Source: Desulfobacterales bacterium (GTDB lineage: Bacteria; Desulfobacterota; Desulfobacteria; Desulfobacterales; UBA5852). From it: a stretch of DNA of 7,128 nt. Location: the NCBI GenBank assembly GCA_030066455.1, contig JASJBQ010000252.1, positions 1 to 7,128 of the forward strand, written 5' to 3'. A model generated the notes under the pieces. The model was not told the origin of the DNA, searched no databases, and saw only the letters and a list, made by a program, of their open reading frames with translations. Each line of letters starts with the position of its first letter. Position 1 is the stretch's first letter. Of this stretch, positions 1-6,730 are shown piece by piece. A program made the translations under genes and the position numbers.

Positions 1-413
1 TCCTGTCGGCGGTGGAAACCATCAATCCCAAGATCCCGTCCACCCTGGAGGCGGCCTCGCTTTGCAAGATGGCCGACCGCGGGCAGATCCAGGGAGCGAT
101 TCTGGACGGCCCCCTGGCGTTCGACAACGCCATCAGCAAAGAAGCCGCCGCCATCAAAGGGATTGAGTCCGAAGTCGCCGGGCAGACCGACATATTGGTG
201 GTGCCGGATCTGGAGGCCGGTAACATGCTGGCCAAACAGTTAACCTATCTGATCGATGCCGATGCCGCCGGTATCGTGACCGGGGCCCGCGTTCCGATCA
301 TTCTGACCAGCCGGGCCGACTCGCCCAGGGCGCGGTTGACCTCGTGCGCCGTTGCTGCGGCGGTGGCAGACGCCAGCCGGACGGGTTCGGGCGGCATCAA
401 GGCCGAAATCTAA
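1..413 (+). CDS. pta: Phosphate acetyl/butyryltransferase, C-terminal part (5' end outside window)
   Basis: The reading frame is open from base 3 and ends with TAA at 411-413, giving about 136 residues of the C-terminal end of a Pta/Ptb-family enzyme, which exchanges acyl-CoA and phosphate for acyl phosphate and CoA in the cytoplasm. Visible family signatures are MADRGQIQGAILDGPLAFDN, then the stretch VPDLEAGNMLAKQL, and near the end ARVPIILTSRADS followed by an Ala-rich C-terminal helix. This ending resembles the phosphate butyryltransferase type and the bifunctional MaoC-like enoyl-CoA hydratase/phosphate acetyltransferase proteins more than the long E. coli Pta. Whether an N-terminal MaoC domain is present cannot be seen because the start is upstream. 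The kinase gene begins 15 bases after the stop, so the two are almost surely cotranscribed. Family assignment is strong; the acyl specificity (acetyl, propionyl or butyryl) is not decidable here. Confidence 0.9.
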   Translation, partial: LSAVETINPKIPSTLEAASLCKMADRGQIQGAILDGPLAFDNAISKEAAAIKGIESEVAGQTDILVVPDLEAGNMLAKQLTYLIDADAAGIVTGARVPIILTSRADSPRARLTSCAVAAAVADASRTGSGGIKAEI

Positions 414-428
414 GCAAGGATGGATGTC

Positions 429-1616
429 ATGCAAGGATGCATCTCGGTCGTCAACAGCGGGTCCTCGAGTATCAAGTATTCCCTCTTCGACCATGTCGAA
501 ACCGAGGACCTCAGGCTTGTCTTCAAAGGTCAGGTGGAAGGCATCGGGGTGCGTCCGCGTTTCGAAGCCCGCAATGCCCAGAACGAAACCATCGATGAGC
601 ATACCTGGGAGCACGGCCCGGACGTCAACCACGAAAGCCTCATGGGTTTTATCATCGACTGGCTCCGCGAAAACCGGCAGCGTCTGGGGTTGTCCCTGGT
701 GGGGGTCGGGCATCGCGTGGTCCATGGCGGGGAGCGCTTCAGTCACCCGGTGCGGGTGGATGAGGCCGTACTGAAGGATCTGGAAAGATTCATCCCCCTG
801 GCCCCCCTGCATCAGCCCCACAACCTGTCCCCCATAAGGGCGGTCATGAAGCTGGGGCCCGATATCCCCCAGGTGGCCTGTTTCGACACGGCCTTTCACC
901 GTTCCAATCCACCGGTGGCTCAGTTGTTTGCCCTGCCGCGCCGGTTGTCGGAAAAGGGCATCCGACGCTACGGTTTTCATGGTCTTTCCTATGAATTTAT
1001 CGCTCGCCGGCTGCGGGTGCTGGCCCCCGAGACGGCCAAAGGACGGGTGATCGTGGCCCACCTGGGCAGCGGCGCCAGCATGTGTGCGCTGCAAGACGGT
1101 CAAAGCATCGCCAGCACGATGGGTTTTTCGGCCATGGATGGTCTGCCCATGGGCACCCGGCCCGGCAATCTCGATCCGGGTGTCGTCCTGCATCTGATCC
1201 AGGAAGAGGGCATGTCCCCGGATGCGCTGACCGATCTTTTTTACAAACAGTCCGGTCTTCTCGGCGTCTCCGGGATCAGCAACGACATGCGGCTCCTGCT
1301 GGAAAGCGACGACCCCCATGCCGAGGAGGCCATCGCTGTCTTCGTCTATCGTATCCAGCGGGAACTCGGTTCGCTGGCCGCGGCCCTGGGAGGTCTGGAT
1401 GCCCTGGTGTTTACCGGGGGGGTTGGCGAGAACGCGCCCGTCATTCGATCCCGCGTCGCGGAAGCCGCCCGCTGGCTCGGCCTGCATCTGGACGCGGCGG
1501 CCAATGCCGAGGGGCAGCCCAGGATCAGCCAGGCCGACAGCCCGGTCGCGGCCTGGGTCATCCCCACCAACGAGGAGTTGATGATCGCCACCCACACCCG
1601 GGACATTCTACTCTAA
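429..1616 (+). CDS. ackA: Acetate/propionate-family kinase
   Basis: A 395-aa acetokinase-family enzyme (ASKHA fold) that transfers phosphate between acyl phosphate and ADP, partner of the upstream Pta. The start at 429 is chosen over the in-frame ATG at 420 because the AAGGA at 416-420 sits 8 bases before 429 and abuts 420. Family residues are all visible: VVNSGSSSIK near the N-terminus (N9, S12, S14, K16), GHRVVHGG with R96, the FDTAFH motif with catalytic D153, YGFHG with H184, AHLGSGAS at 210-217, MGTRPGN with R244, FTGGVGEN in the C-terminal half, and TNEE near the end. Length is normal for AckA (about 400). Compared with Methanosarcina AckA, the acetyl-pocket valine (V98) and Phe (F183) are kept, but the Pro232 position is Ala (A235), so a slightly larger acyl group may be accepted; this is inference. 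Butyrate kinase is less likely, since the motifs are those of AckA. Confidence 0.95.
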   Translation: MQGCISVVNSGSSSIKYSLFDHVETEDLRLVFKGQVEGIGVRPRFEARNAQNETIDEHTWEHGPDVNHESLMGFIIDWLRENRQRLGLSLVGVGHRVVHGGERFSHPVRVDEAVLKDLERFIPLAPLHQPHNLSPIRAVMKLGPDIPQVACFDTAFHRSNPPVAQLFALPRRLSEKGIRRYGFHGLSYEFIARRLRVLAPETAKGRVIVAHLGSGASMCALQDGQSIASTMGFSAMDGLPMGTRPGNLDPGVVLHLIQEEGMSPDALTDLFYKQSGLLGVSGISNDMRLLLESDDPHAEEAIAVFVYRIQRELGSLAAALGGLDALVFTGGVGENAPVIRSRVAEAARWLGLHLDAAANAEGQPRISQADSPVAAWVIPTNEELMIATHTRDILL

Positions 1617-1630
1617 CAAAGGGGCTAATT

Positions 1631-2392
1631 ATGCGTCGCCTGAATGCACTCGTCGTGGGGATTGCCAACCCGGAAAGTATCAGCGCCGCCATCGCACAGG
1701 AACTGGCGGCCAACGGGTACAACATCATTCCCACCTATTTGAACGACAAAGCCTTACCCTACGTAAAAGAGGTCACCGATCCGCTCGGGGTGACCAAGCT
1801 GTTTCCCTACCAGGTCGGCAACGACGCTCAACTGGAGACGATCGTGGCCTACCTGCGTTCCGAAGGCCTGCGCCTGGACGTCTTCGTGCATGGGATCGCA
1901 TTTGCTTCGGAAATCAAGAAGCAATTGCATGAAGTTTCCTGGCAGAGTTTCAAGGACTCCACCCGCATTTCATCGTTTTCGATGGTGGAGATTACCGGCA
2001 AGCTGATGGCGGCGGATGTCCTCAATCCGGGCAGCTCGATTCTGACCCTGTCTTACATCGGGTCCCATCTGGCAGTTGAGGGCTACAACATGATGGGACC
2101 TGTCAAGAGCATTCTGGAGGCACTGGTCAGGGGACTGGCCAGTGAACTTGGCGGCAAGGGCATCCGGGTCAACGCGATTTCGCCCGGTCCGGTGATGACG
2201 CGGGCGGCCAGCGGCATCAAGGGGTTTTCCAATCTGTTGGATGTGGTCCGCGACGCCAGCCCTTTGAACCGAACGGCCCGCCTGGATGACATTGGCAAGC
2301 TGGCCTTTGAAGTGATCAGCAACCCTTCCATTACCGGGGCCGTTTATCTGTTGGACTGCGGCTCCAGTGTCATGATCCGCGTGCCGTCCTGA
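1631..2392 (+). CDS. fabI: FabI-like enoyl-[ACP]/enoyl-CoA reductase (SDR), catalytic residues intact
   Basis: A 253-aa divergent short-chain dehydrogenase of the FabI type, which reduces the double bond of trans-2-enoyl thioesters with NAD(P)H. The start follows AAAGGGG with 6 bases spacing, and is 14 bases after the kinase stop. The N-terminal cofactor motif has FabI spacing (G10-x5-S16, in VVGIANPESI) rather than TGxxxGIG. The FabI catalytic set is present: Y142 in LTLSYIG, Y152 in GYNMMGPVK and K159, matching E. coli Y146, Y156 and K163. The following RVNAISPGPV and TRAASGIKGF stretches are typical FabI substrate-loop sequence. Two differences from E. coli FabI: the SIGFA segment reads GIAFA, placing Ala (A90) at the Gly93 position, and the adenine-contact Asp64 position is Gln (Q61). 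Its location behind pta-ack suggests a dedicated role on short acyl thioesters rather than housekeeping fatty acid synthesis; that is inference. Confidence 0.88.
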   Translation: MRRLNALVVGIANPESISAAIAQELAANGYNIIPTYLNDKALPYVKEVTDPLGVTKLFPYQVGNDAQLETIVAYLRSEGLRLDVFVHGIAFASEIKKQLHEVSWQSFKDSTRISSFSMVEITGKLMAADVLNPGSSILTLSYIGSHLAVEGYNMMGPVKSILEALVRGLASELGGKGIRVNAISPGPVMTRAASGIKGFSNLLDVVRDASPLNRTARLDDIGKLAFEVISNPSITGAVYLLDCGSSVMIRVPS

Positions 2393-2423
2393 AACAGGGA
2401 TGACACGCACCGGGAGTACGACC

Positions 2424-3185
2424 ATGGGAAATAAAAACGCTTTAGTTGTGGGCATCCGGGATGAAGACAGTATCGTTACCGCCATCGCCGCAGAAATCAA
2501 GCGGGCCGGCTATGACATCTACGCGACCTATCAGGATGAATCGACCCATGCCCGCGTCAGCCGGGTGGCCGAAGCCATAGGCATCCGCAAGCTATTTACC
2601 TACGACGCCCTTAAGGACGAAGACCTGGGGGCCTTGACGGCGGCGGTCAAAAAGGAAGGCATCACCCTGGACGCCCTGGTGCACGGCATCTCCTATTCCA
2701 CGGCCGAAGGGGCTAAACTCGATTTGCCCCTGGTGGAGGTGACCTGGGAAGATTTCACGGATGCCATCCGTGTGGGCGCCTTTTCGCTGGTGGAAATCGC
2801 GGGCGGCCTTGTGGACGTTTTGAGGGAAGATGCCGCCATACTGGCGGTAACCTTGCGCTGGAGTCAAGTCGCGGTACCGCGCTTCAATGTCGTCGGTGCC
2901 ACCAAGGCGGCACTGGAGTCCATCATTCGGGGGCTGGCGCAGTCCCTGGGAAACACCAAAAAAATCAGGGTCAATGCCATTTCACCGGGGTTTGTGAGCA
3001 CTTACTCCCTGTCCAAGGTCGGCAACCGCCTTGATATTCTGGAACAGGCCAAAGCCCAGTCGCCATTGAGGGCCAACGTGCGCAAGGAAGATATTGCCAG
3101 CCTGGCGGTCAGCATCCTGGAAAACCGTTCCGTCACAGGCATGATCTATCCCATCGACGCGGGAGCGAGTATCGTCGCCAACTGA
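2424..3185 (+). CDS. FabI-like SDR paralog lacking catalytic tyrosines
   Basis: A 253-aa FabI-family protein, the same length as its upstream neighbour and alignable to it over the full length (NALVVGI at the start, TYxxx, KLFxY, LDxxVHGI, SxVEI, IRVNAISPG, TG at the C-terminus). The start at 2424 is preferred because GGGAG (2412-2416) lies 7 bases ahead and the N-terminus then lines up with the neighbour; the ATG at 2400 has no spaced RBS. The cofactor motif G10-x5-S16 is kept and D61 is present at the adenine-contact position. Both active-site tyrosines are gone: the Tyr146 position is L144 (TTG, 2853-2855) and the Tyr156 position is F154 (TTC, 2883-2885), while Lys is kept (K161). It therefore may not be an enoyl reductase; it could be a non-catalytic partner of the upstream FabI-like protein or have another reaction. 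Spacing of 31 bases indicates the same operon. Confidence 0.85.
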   Translation: MGNKNALVVGIRDEDSIVTAIAAEIKRAGYDIYATYQDESTHARVSRVAEAIGIRKLFTYDALKDEDLGALTAAVKKEGITLDALVHGISYSTAEGAKLDLPLVEVTWEDFTDAIRVGAFSLVEIAGGLVDVLREDAAILAVTLRWSQVAVPRFNVVGATKAALESIIRGLAQSLGNTKKIRVNAISPGFVSTYSLSKVGNRLDILEQAKAQSPLRANVRKEDIASLAVSILENRSVTGMIYPIDAGASIVAN

Positions 3186-3242
3186 AATAATCCTATCGTT
3201 GCATAAATAACCTGACAAAGAAGACGAAAAAGGAGAACGACC

Positions 3243-4037
3243 ATGTTAGCGATCAAAGATTCTGTGGCCGTCATCACTGGTGGGGGTGGTGGTATTGGTT
3301 TGGAAGTCGCCAAATTTTGGGTGCGCAACGGCGGGAAGGCGGTCATTGCCGACATCTCCGAAGAACTTCTCAGCGGTGCCGAAGCCGAACTCAAAGCCCT
3401 GGGCGGCGAAGTCCTCACGGTGGTCACCAACGTCACCCAAGAGGAAGACAACAGCAAACTGGCGGATGCGGCCATCGAGAAATTCGGCCAGATCAACCTG
3501 GTGGCCCCCTTTGCCGGGATTATCCGCGATGGCCTGATGGTCTCCCCGGACCGGGAGACCGGCAAGGTCACCCGCAAAATGGCGATTGCCGACTTCCAGA
3601 TCGTGGTCGACATCAATCTGACCGGTGTTTTTCTGACCGTTCGCGAATGCGCCGAGCGCATGATCAACCATGGCTGCAAAGGGTTGATCTGCCTGGTCTC
3701 TTCCACCGGTTCCCTGGGGACGGCCGGCCAGCTCAACTATTCGGCGACCAAAGCGGCCATGTCCGTGATGCCCAAGGTGATTACGGCCGAATTCTTCCGC
3801 CGGAAGTTGTCCGACAAGCTCCGCTGCGTGGCCATCGCCCCCGGTTACGTTGGCACGGCCATGGTCAAGGGCATGAACCAAAAAGCGCTGGACAGCATTT
3901 TAACCCAGGTGCCCATCGGGCGGCTGATCGAACCGGAAGAGGTCGCCCAACTGGTGGGCGACATCTACCGCAACGAAGCCCTGGCCGGCGAGGTGTTTTT
4001 TATCCACGGCGGTTTACGGCTCGGCTCCAAGGGGTAG
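3243..4037 (+). CDS. Classical SDR, FabG / 3-hydroxyacyl(butyrate) dehydrogenase-like
   Basis: A 264-aa classical short-chain dehydrogenase, probably interconverting a 3-hydroxy and a 3-oxo group. The start has an excellent AAAAGGAG (ending 3235) 7 bases ahead. The Rossmann motif TGGGGGIG is at residues 12-19, and D37 ends the second strand, which favours NAD(H) over NADP(H). The catalytic tetrad is complete: N125 (VDINLTG), S153 (VSSTGS), Y166 and K170 (NYSATK). The C-terminus has the usual IAPGYVGTAM and GEVFFIHGGLRL. Two oddities: the NNAG structural motif reads PFAG (89-92), and the loop between it and N125 is about 11 residues longer than in E. coli FabG, with a DRETGKVTRK segment. It sits 57 bases after the FabI-like pair and upstream of a GntP permease, a pairing reminiscent of 3-hydroxybutyrate dehydrogenase with its permease, but the substrate is not proven by sequence. 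Confidence 0.88.
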   Translation: MLAIKDSVAVITGGGGGIGLEVAKFWVRNGGKAVIADISEELLSGAEAELKALGGEVLTVVTNVTQEEDNSKLADAAIEKFGQINLVAPFAGIIRDGLMVSPDRETGKVTRKMAIADFQIVVDINLTGVFLTVRECAERMINHGCKGLICLVSSTGSLGTAGQLNYSATKAAMSVMPKVITAEFFRRKLSDKLRCVAIAPGYVGTAMVKGMNQKALDSILTQVPIGRLIEPEEVAQLVGDIYRNEALAGEVFFIHGGLRLGSKG

Positions 4038-4072
4038 GTCCGCCTGGCACCGCGATCCAGCCATGCCGATCC

Positions 4073-4093
4073 GGAACCGGCCAAGCCGGTTTC
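4073..4093 (+). repeat. Inverted repeat / hairpin between SDR and permease genes
   Basis: The sequence GGAACCGGC - CAA - GCCGGTTTC forms a 9-bp stem (one G-U pair) with a 3-base loop in the 112-base gap between the SDR stop and the permease start. It is not followed by a T-run, so it is not a standard intrinsic terminator. It could partially attenuate transcription or stabilise an mRNA end, which would separate enzyme expression from transporter expression. The role is inference; the pairing is directly visible. Confidence 0.45.
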
Positions 4094-4149
4094 ACCTGTG
4101 GATGCCCGCAGGGTGTGCGTTTAACGCCCGGCCTTAGGGGAGGATGGTC

Positions 4150-5523
4150 ATGTTAGGCGTTGCAGGAATCATTTTATCGCTGGTTTTGCTGATGTACCTT
4201 GCCTATCGCGGGATCTCGGTTCTGATTCTGGCGCCGGTGCTGGCCATGCTGGCCGCGCTCCTCTCCGGCGACATACCGCTTTTGGCCAGCTACACCGAGG
4301 TCTTTATGCCGGCCCTGGCCGGTTATGCCAAAGCGTTTTTCCCGCTTTTTCTTCTGGGGGCCGTCTTTGGGAAGGTGATGGCCGAAGCCGGCGCGGCCAA
4401 ATCGATCTCTTTTTTCATTACCAAACGACTGGGGGCCCACCATGCCGTCCTGGCGGTCGTATTGTCCTGTGCGATCCTCACTTACGGCGGCGTGTCGCTC
4501 TTTGTCGTGGCCTTTGCCGTCTTCCCCATCGCGGTCGAACTCTTCAGGGAAGCTGGGATCCCCAAACGCTTTATCCCCGCGTCCATTGCCCTGGGGGCCT
4601 TTACCTTCACCATGACGGCCCTGCCGGGTACGCCGCAGATTCAAAACGCCATACCCATGCCCTTTTTCGGCACGACGGCGTTCGCCGCTCCCATTCTGGG
4701 CCTGGTGGGTGCTGCGATCATGTTGGGCGGCGGGTTATTCTGGATCAACCGTAGGGCCAAGACCGCCATGGGCAAGGGGGAAGGCTATGGCCACCACGAA
4801 GCAAAAACCGCTGTATCGGCGGATGCGGCCCAGATGCCCAGCGCGATGGCGTCCTTTGCCCCCATTATCGTGGTCGTGCTGATCAATTTCATCCTGTCCA
4901 AATTTGTGTTCCCCGCCATGGACACGTCTTACCTCGAGGATTTCGACACGACCCTGTCCCGCGTCAACGGCATCTGGAGTATCATTGTGTCGCTGGCCAT
5001 CTCCATCGTTTTCGCCATCTTGCTTTTTCGCAAATCCTTGACGAGCGTTATGCAAACCGTCAATGAAGGGGCTTTCGGGTCGCTGCTCCCGCTCCTCAAC
5101 ACGGCCTCCGAAGTCGGTTACGGGAACGTCATAAAAAGTTTAGGGGCGTTTGCCCTGGTCAAAACGGCGATTCTGGGTATCCCGGGAACCCCCCTGATAT
5201 CGCTGGCCGCCTCGACCAGCATCCTGGCCGGTATCACCGGTTCGGCCTCCGGCGGGATGAGCATCGCACTGGGTGCTCTGGGCGAGACCTACATGCAGAA
5301 GGCGATGGAGGTGGGGATCAACCCGGAAGCCTTTCACCGCATTGCCACCATGGCCTGCGGGGGTCTCGACACCCTGCCGCACAACGGCGCCGTCATCACC
5401 CTGCTGGGCATCTGTGGTTTGACCCACCGGGAATCCTATATCGATATCGGCGTGTGCACGGTGGTCATTCCTCTGATTGCCAGCGCCGTCGCGATTGTTC
5501 TGGCGACCATGGGCGTCGTCTAA
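4150..5523 (+). CDS. GntP-family permease (organic/hydroxy acid symporter)
   Basis: A 457-aa polytopic membrane protein of the GntP family (gluconate/hydroxybutyrate permease type), likely a proton symporter for a small organic acid in the cytoplasmic membrane. The start at 4150 is chosen because GGGGAGG (4137-4143) ends 6 bases ahead; the in-frame ATG at 4144 abuts the RBS. Hydrophobic segments fill almost the whole chain, including about residues 3-18, 22-39, 54-76, 97-130, 142-158, 177-199, 235-257, 274-293, 334-364, 412-424 and 434-457. One hydrophilic cytoplasmic-type loop lies at about 200-232. Family motifs include ALPGTPQIQN (157-166), GITGSASGGM (361-370) and LDTLPHNGAVITLL (406-419). 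The length is normal for the family. Genes of this type occur next to 3-hydroxybutyrate dehydrogenase in several bacteria, which would fit the SDR upstream, but gluconate-like or other acids cannot be excluded. Confidence 0.9.
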   Translation: MLGVAGIILSLVLLMYLAYRGISVLILAPVLAMLAALLSGDIPLLASYTEVFMPALAGYAKAFFPLFLLGAVFGKVMAEAGAAKSISFFITKRLGAHHAVLAVVLSCAILTYGGVSLFVVAFAVFPIAVELFREAGIPKRFIPASIALGAFTFTMTALPGTPQIQNAIPMPFFGTTAFAAPILGLVGAAIMLGGGLFWINRRAKTAMGKGEGYGHHEAKTAVSADAAQMPSAMASFAPIIVVVLINFILSKFVFPAMDTSYLEDFDTTLSRVNGIWSIIVSLAISIVFAILLFRKSLTSVMQTVNEGAFGSLLPLLNTASEVGYGNVIKSLGAFALVKTAILGIPGTPLISLAASTSILAGITGSASGGMSIALGALGETYMQKAMEVGINPEAFHRIATMACGGLDTLPHNGAVITLLGICGLTHRESYIDIGVCTVVIPLIASAVAIVLATMGVV

Positions 5524-5563
5524 CGGGAAACCAAGGGTTGGATGTCAATCAAGGAGTAAACGC

Positions 5564-6730
5564 ATGAGCATCAGGTCACTCGTCCATACGGTTCAACAAC
5601 CGGGGCGCCGCGCCTTCATCAAAACGGCGGGCCTGACGGGGGCCGCCCTTTCCGCCGCGGCCATAGGGGCACCTGCAGTGTGGCCCTCCGGGAAAACCTA
5701 CCGCTGGCTGATGGCTACGGCCTGGCCGCCGGGGTCGTCCATCCTTCAAAGGGGGGCCGAACGGTTTGCCCGCCGCGTGCAATTGATGAGCGATGGCCGC
5801 ATGGATATCCGGATGGTTGCTCAGGAGCAGACGCCTGCGCCCGGGGAGATCTTCGCCATGGTGTCCAAAGGGCAGGCTCAGGTGGGCAGTGCGGTCGCCT
5901 TTTATTGGGCGGACCAGATACCCGCCGGCCAATGGTTCGCCTCGGTGCCCTTCGGTTTGAACGCTCAGGGGATGAACGCCTGGCTATACACCGGCGGGGG
6001 GCTCGAGCTGTGGGAGGAGACTTATGCCCCCTTTGGCGTCGTTCCACGGCCCATGGGCAATACCGGAGCCCAGATGGGCGGTTGGTTCAAGCGCAAAATC
6101 AATTACGCCGCCGACATCCGGGGAATGAAAGTCCGCATGCCCGGTCTGGGCGGCATGGTGTTGAAGCGCGCCGGCGCCACCCTGGTCGATCTGCCCGGGG
6201 CCGATCTGTTGAATGCGCTCCAAAGCGACCAGTTGGACGGTGCCGAGTGGATCGGCCCGCACCACGACCTGGAATTGGGCCTGTATCGAGCCGCGCCCTA
6301 TTACTATTATCCGGGCTGGCATGAGCCGGGGGCCTGCATCGAGGCCCTCTTTCACAAACCATCCTATGACGCGCTCCCCGGTCATCTTAAGGCCATCCTG
6401 GACAGCGCCGCTGCGGAGGTCAATTCATGGTGCCTCAGTATGTTCCAGAGCCACAACTATGCCGCCCTGAAGAAATTGGTCCGGGATCATCAGGTTCAGC
6501 TCCAACGCTTTCCCCTGTCGGCGATCTCGGCTTTTCGACAATTATCCCGGGAGGTCATGGCGGAGGAGGCCCGCAAAGATGCCACGGCGCAGAAGGTTCA
6601 TCAGGCCTATTTGAACTTCGCCGAAATAACGGACAACTGGGACCTCGTTTCGGAGCGCGCCTACTATGATTATGTCGCCACCGAACCACGTCGCCTGAAG
6701 CGCTGGATGCTGCCGCCCGACCCCTACTGA
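5564..6730 (+). CDS. TRAP transporter substrate-binding protein, TakP-like, Tat-exported
   Basis: A 388-aa periplasmic DctP-family solute receptor. The start follows AAGGAG (5551-5556) by 7 bases, 40 bases after the permease stop; the longer in-frame start inside the permease gene (5477) has no support. The N-terminus carries a twin-arginine signal: RRAFIK (15-20), then a hydrophobic Ala/Gly stretch to about 37 and an A-P-A cleavage region. The mature part matches the 2-oxoacid-binding TakP subgroup: NTGAQMGGWF (166-175), VRMPGLGG (190-197), AEWIGP (227-232), YYYYPGWHEPG (247-256). Q170, R191, E228 and W229 have the same mutual spacing as the TakP residues that hold the substrate carboxylate and a sodium ion. 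A small 2-oxo or related monocarboxylate is therefore the likely ligand. The DctQ/DctM membrane subunits are not in the window; the next gene is unrelated, so the partner permease must be encoded elsewhere or be atypical. Confidence 0.93.
   Translation: MSIRSLVHTVQQPGRRAFIKTAGLTGAALSAAAIGAPAVWPSGKTYRWLMATAWPPGSSILQRGAERFARRVQLMSDGRMDIRMVAQEQTPAPGEIFAMVSKGQAQVGSAVAFYWADQIPAGQWFASVPFGLNAQGMNAWLYTGGGLELWEETYAPFGVVPRPMGNTGAQMGGWFKRKINYAADIRGMKVRMPGLGGMVLKRAGATLVDLPGADLLNALQSDQLDGAEWIGPHHDLELGLYRAAPYYYYPGWHEPGACIEALFHKPSYDALPGHLKAILDSAAAEVNSWCLSMFQSHNYAALKKLVRDHQVQLQRFPLSAISAFRQLSREVMAEEARKDATAQKVHQAYLNFAEITDNWDLVSERAYYDYVATEPRRLKRWMLPPDPY

Noticed and set aside
240..1595. Long open frame on the minus strand (451 codons) opposite the kinase gene
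   Set aside because: It mirrors the codon structure of a well-supported kinase gene in GC-rich DNA, has low-complexity Gly/His/Asp-rich composition and resembles no family I know.
1082..2392. A 436-codon frame that would fuse extra N-terminal sequence to the FabI-like protein
   Set aside because: The upstream part is an out-of-frame reading of the kinase; the FabI-like gene has its own RBS and ATG at 1631 and a normal FabI N-terminus there.
2400..2423. Upstream ATG of the second FabI-like gene
   Set aside because: The only purine-rich stretch directly abuts this ATG; the ATG at 2424 has a spaced GGGAG and aligns with the paralog N-terminus.
3186..3242. AT-rich gap with TTGCAT, considered as a promoter for the SDR gene
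   Set aside because: No acceptable -10 hexamer lies 16-18 bases downstream; the gap is short enough for operon read-through.
4045..4060. TGGCAC resembling a sigma-54 -24 element
   Set aside because: The -12 GC is not found at the required distance.
5477..5563. Upstream start for the TRAP receptor inside the permease gene
   Set aside because: It adds residues before the Tat signal and lacks an RBS; the ATG at 5564 has AAGGAG at ideal spacing.
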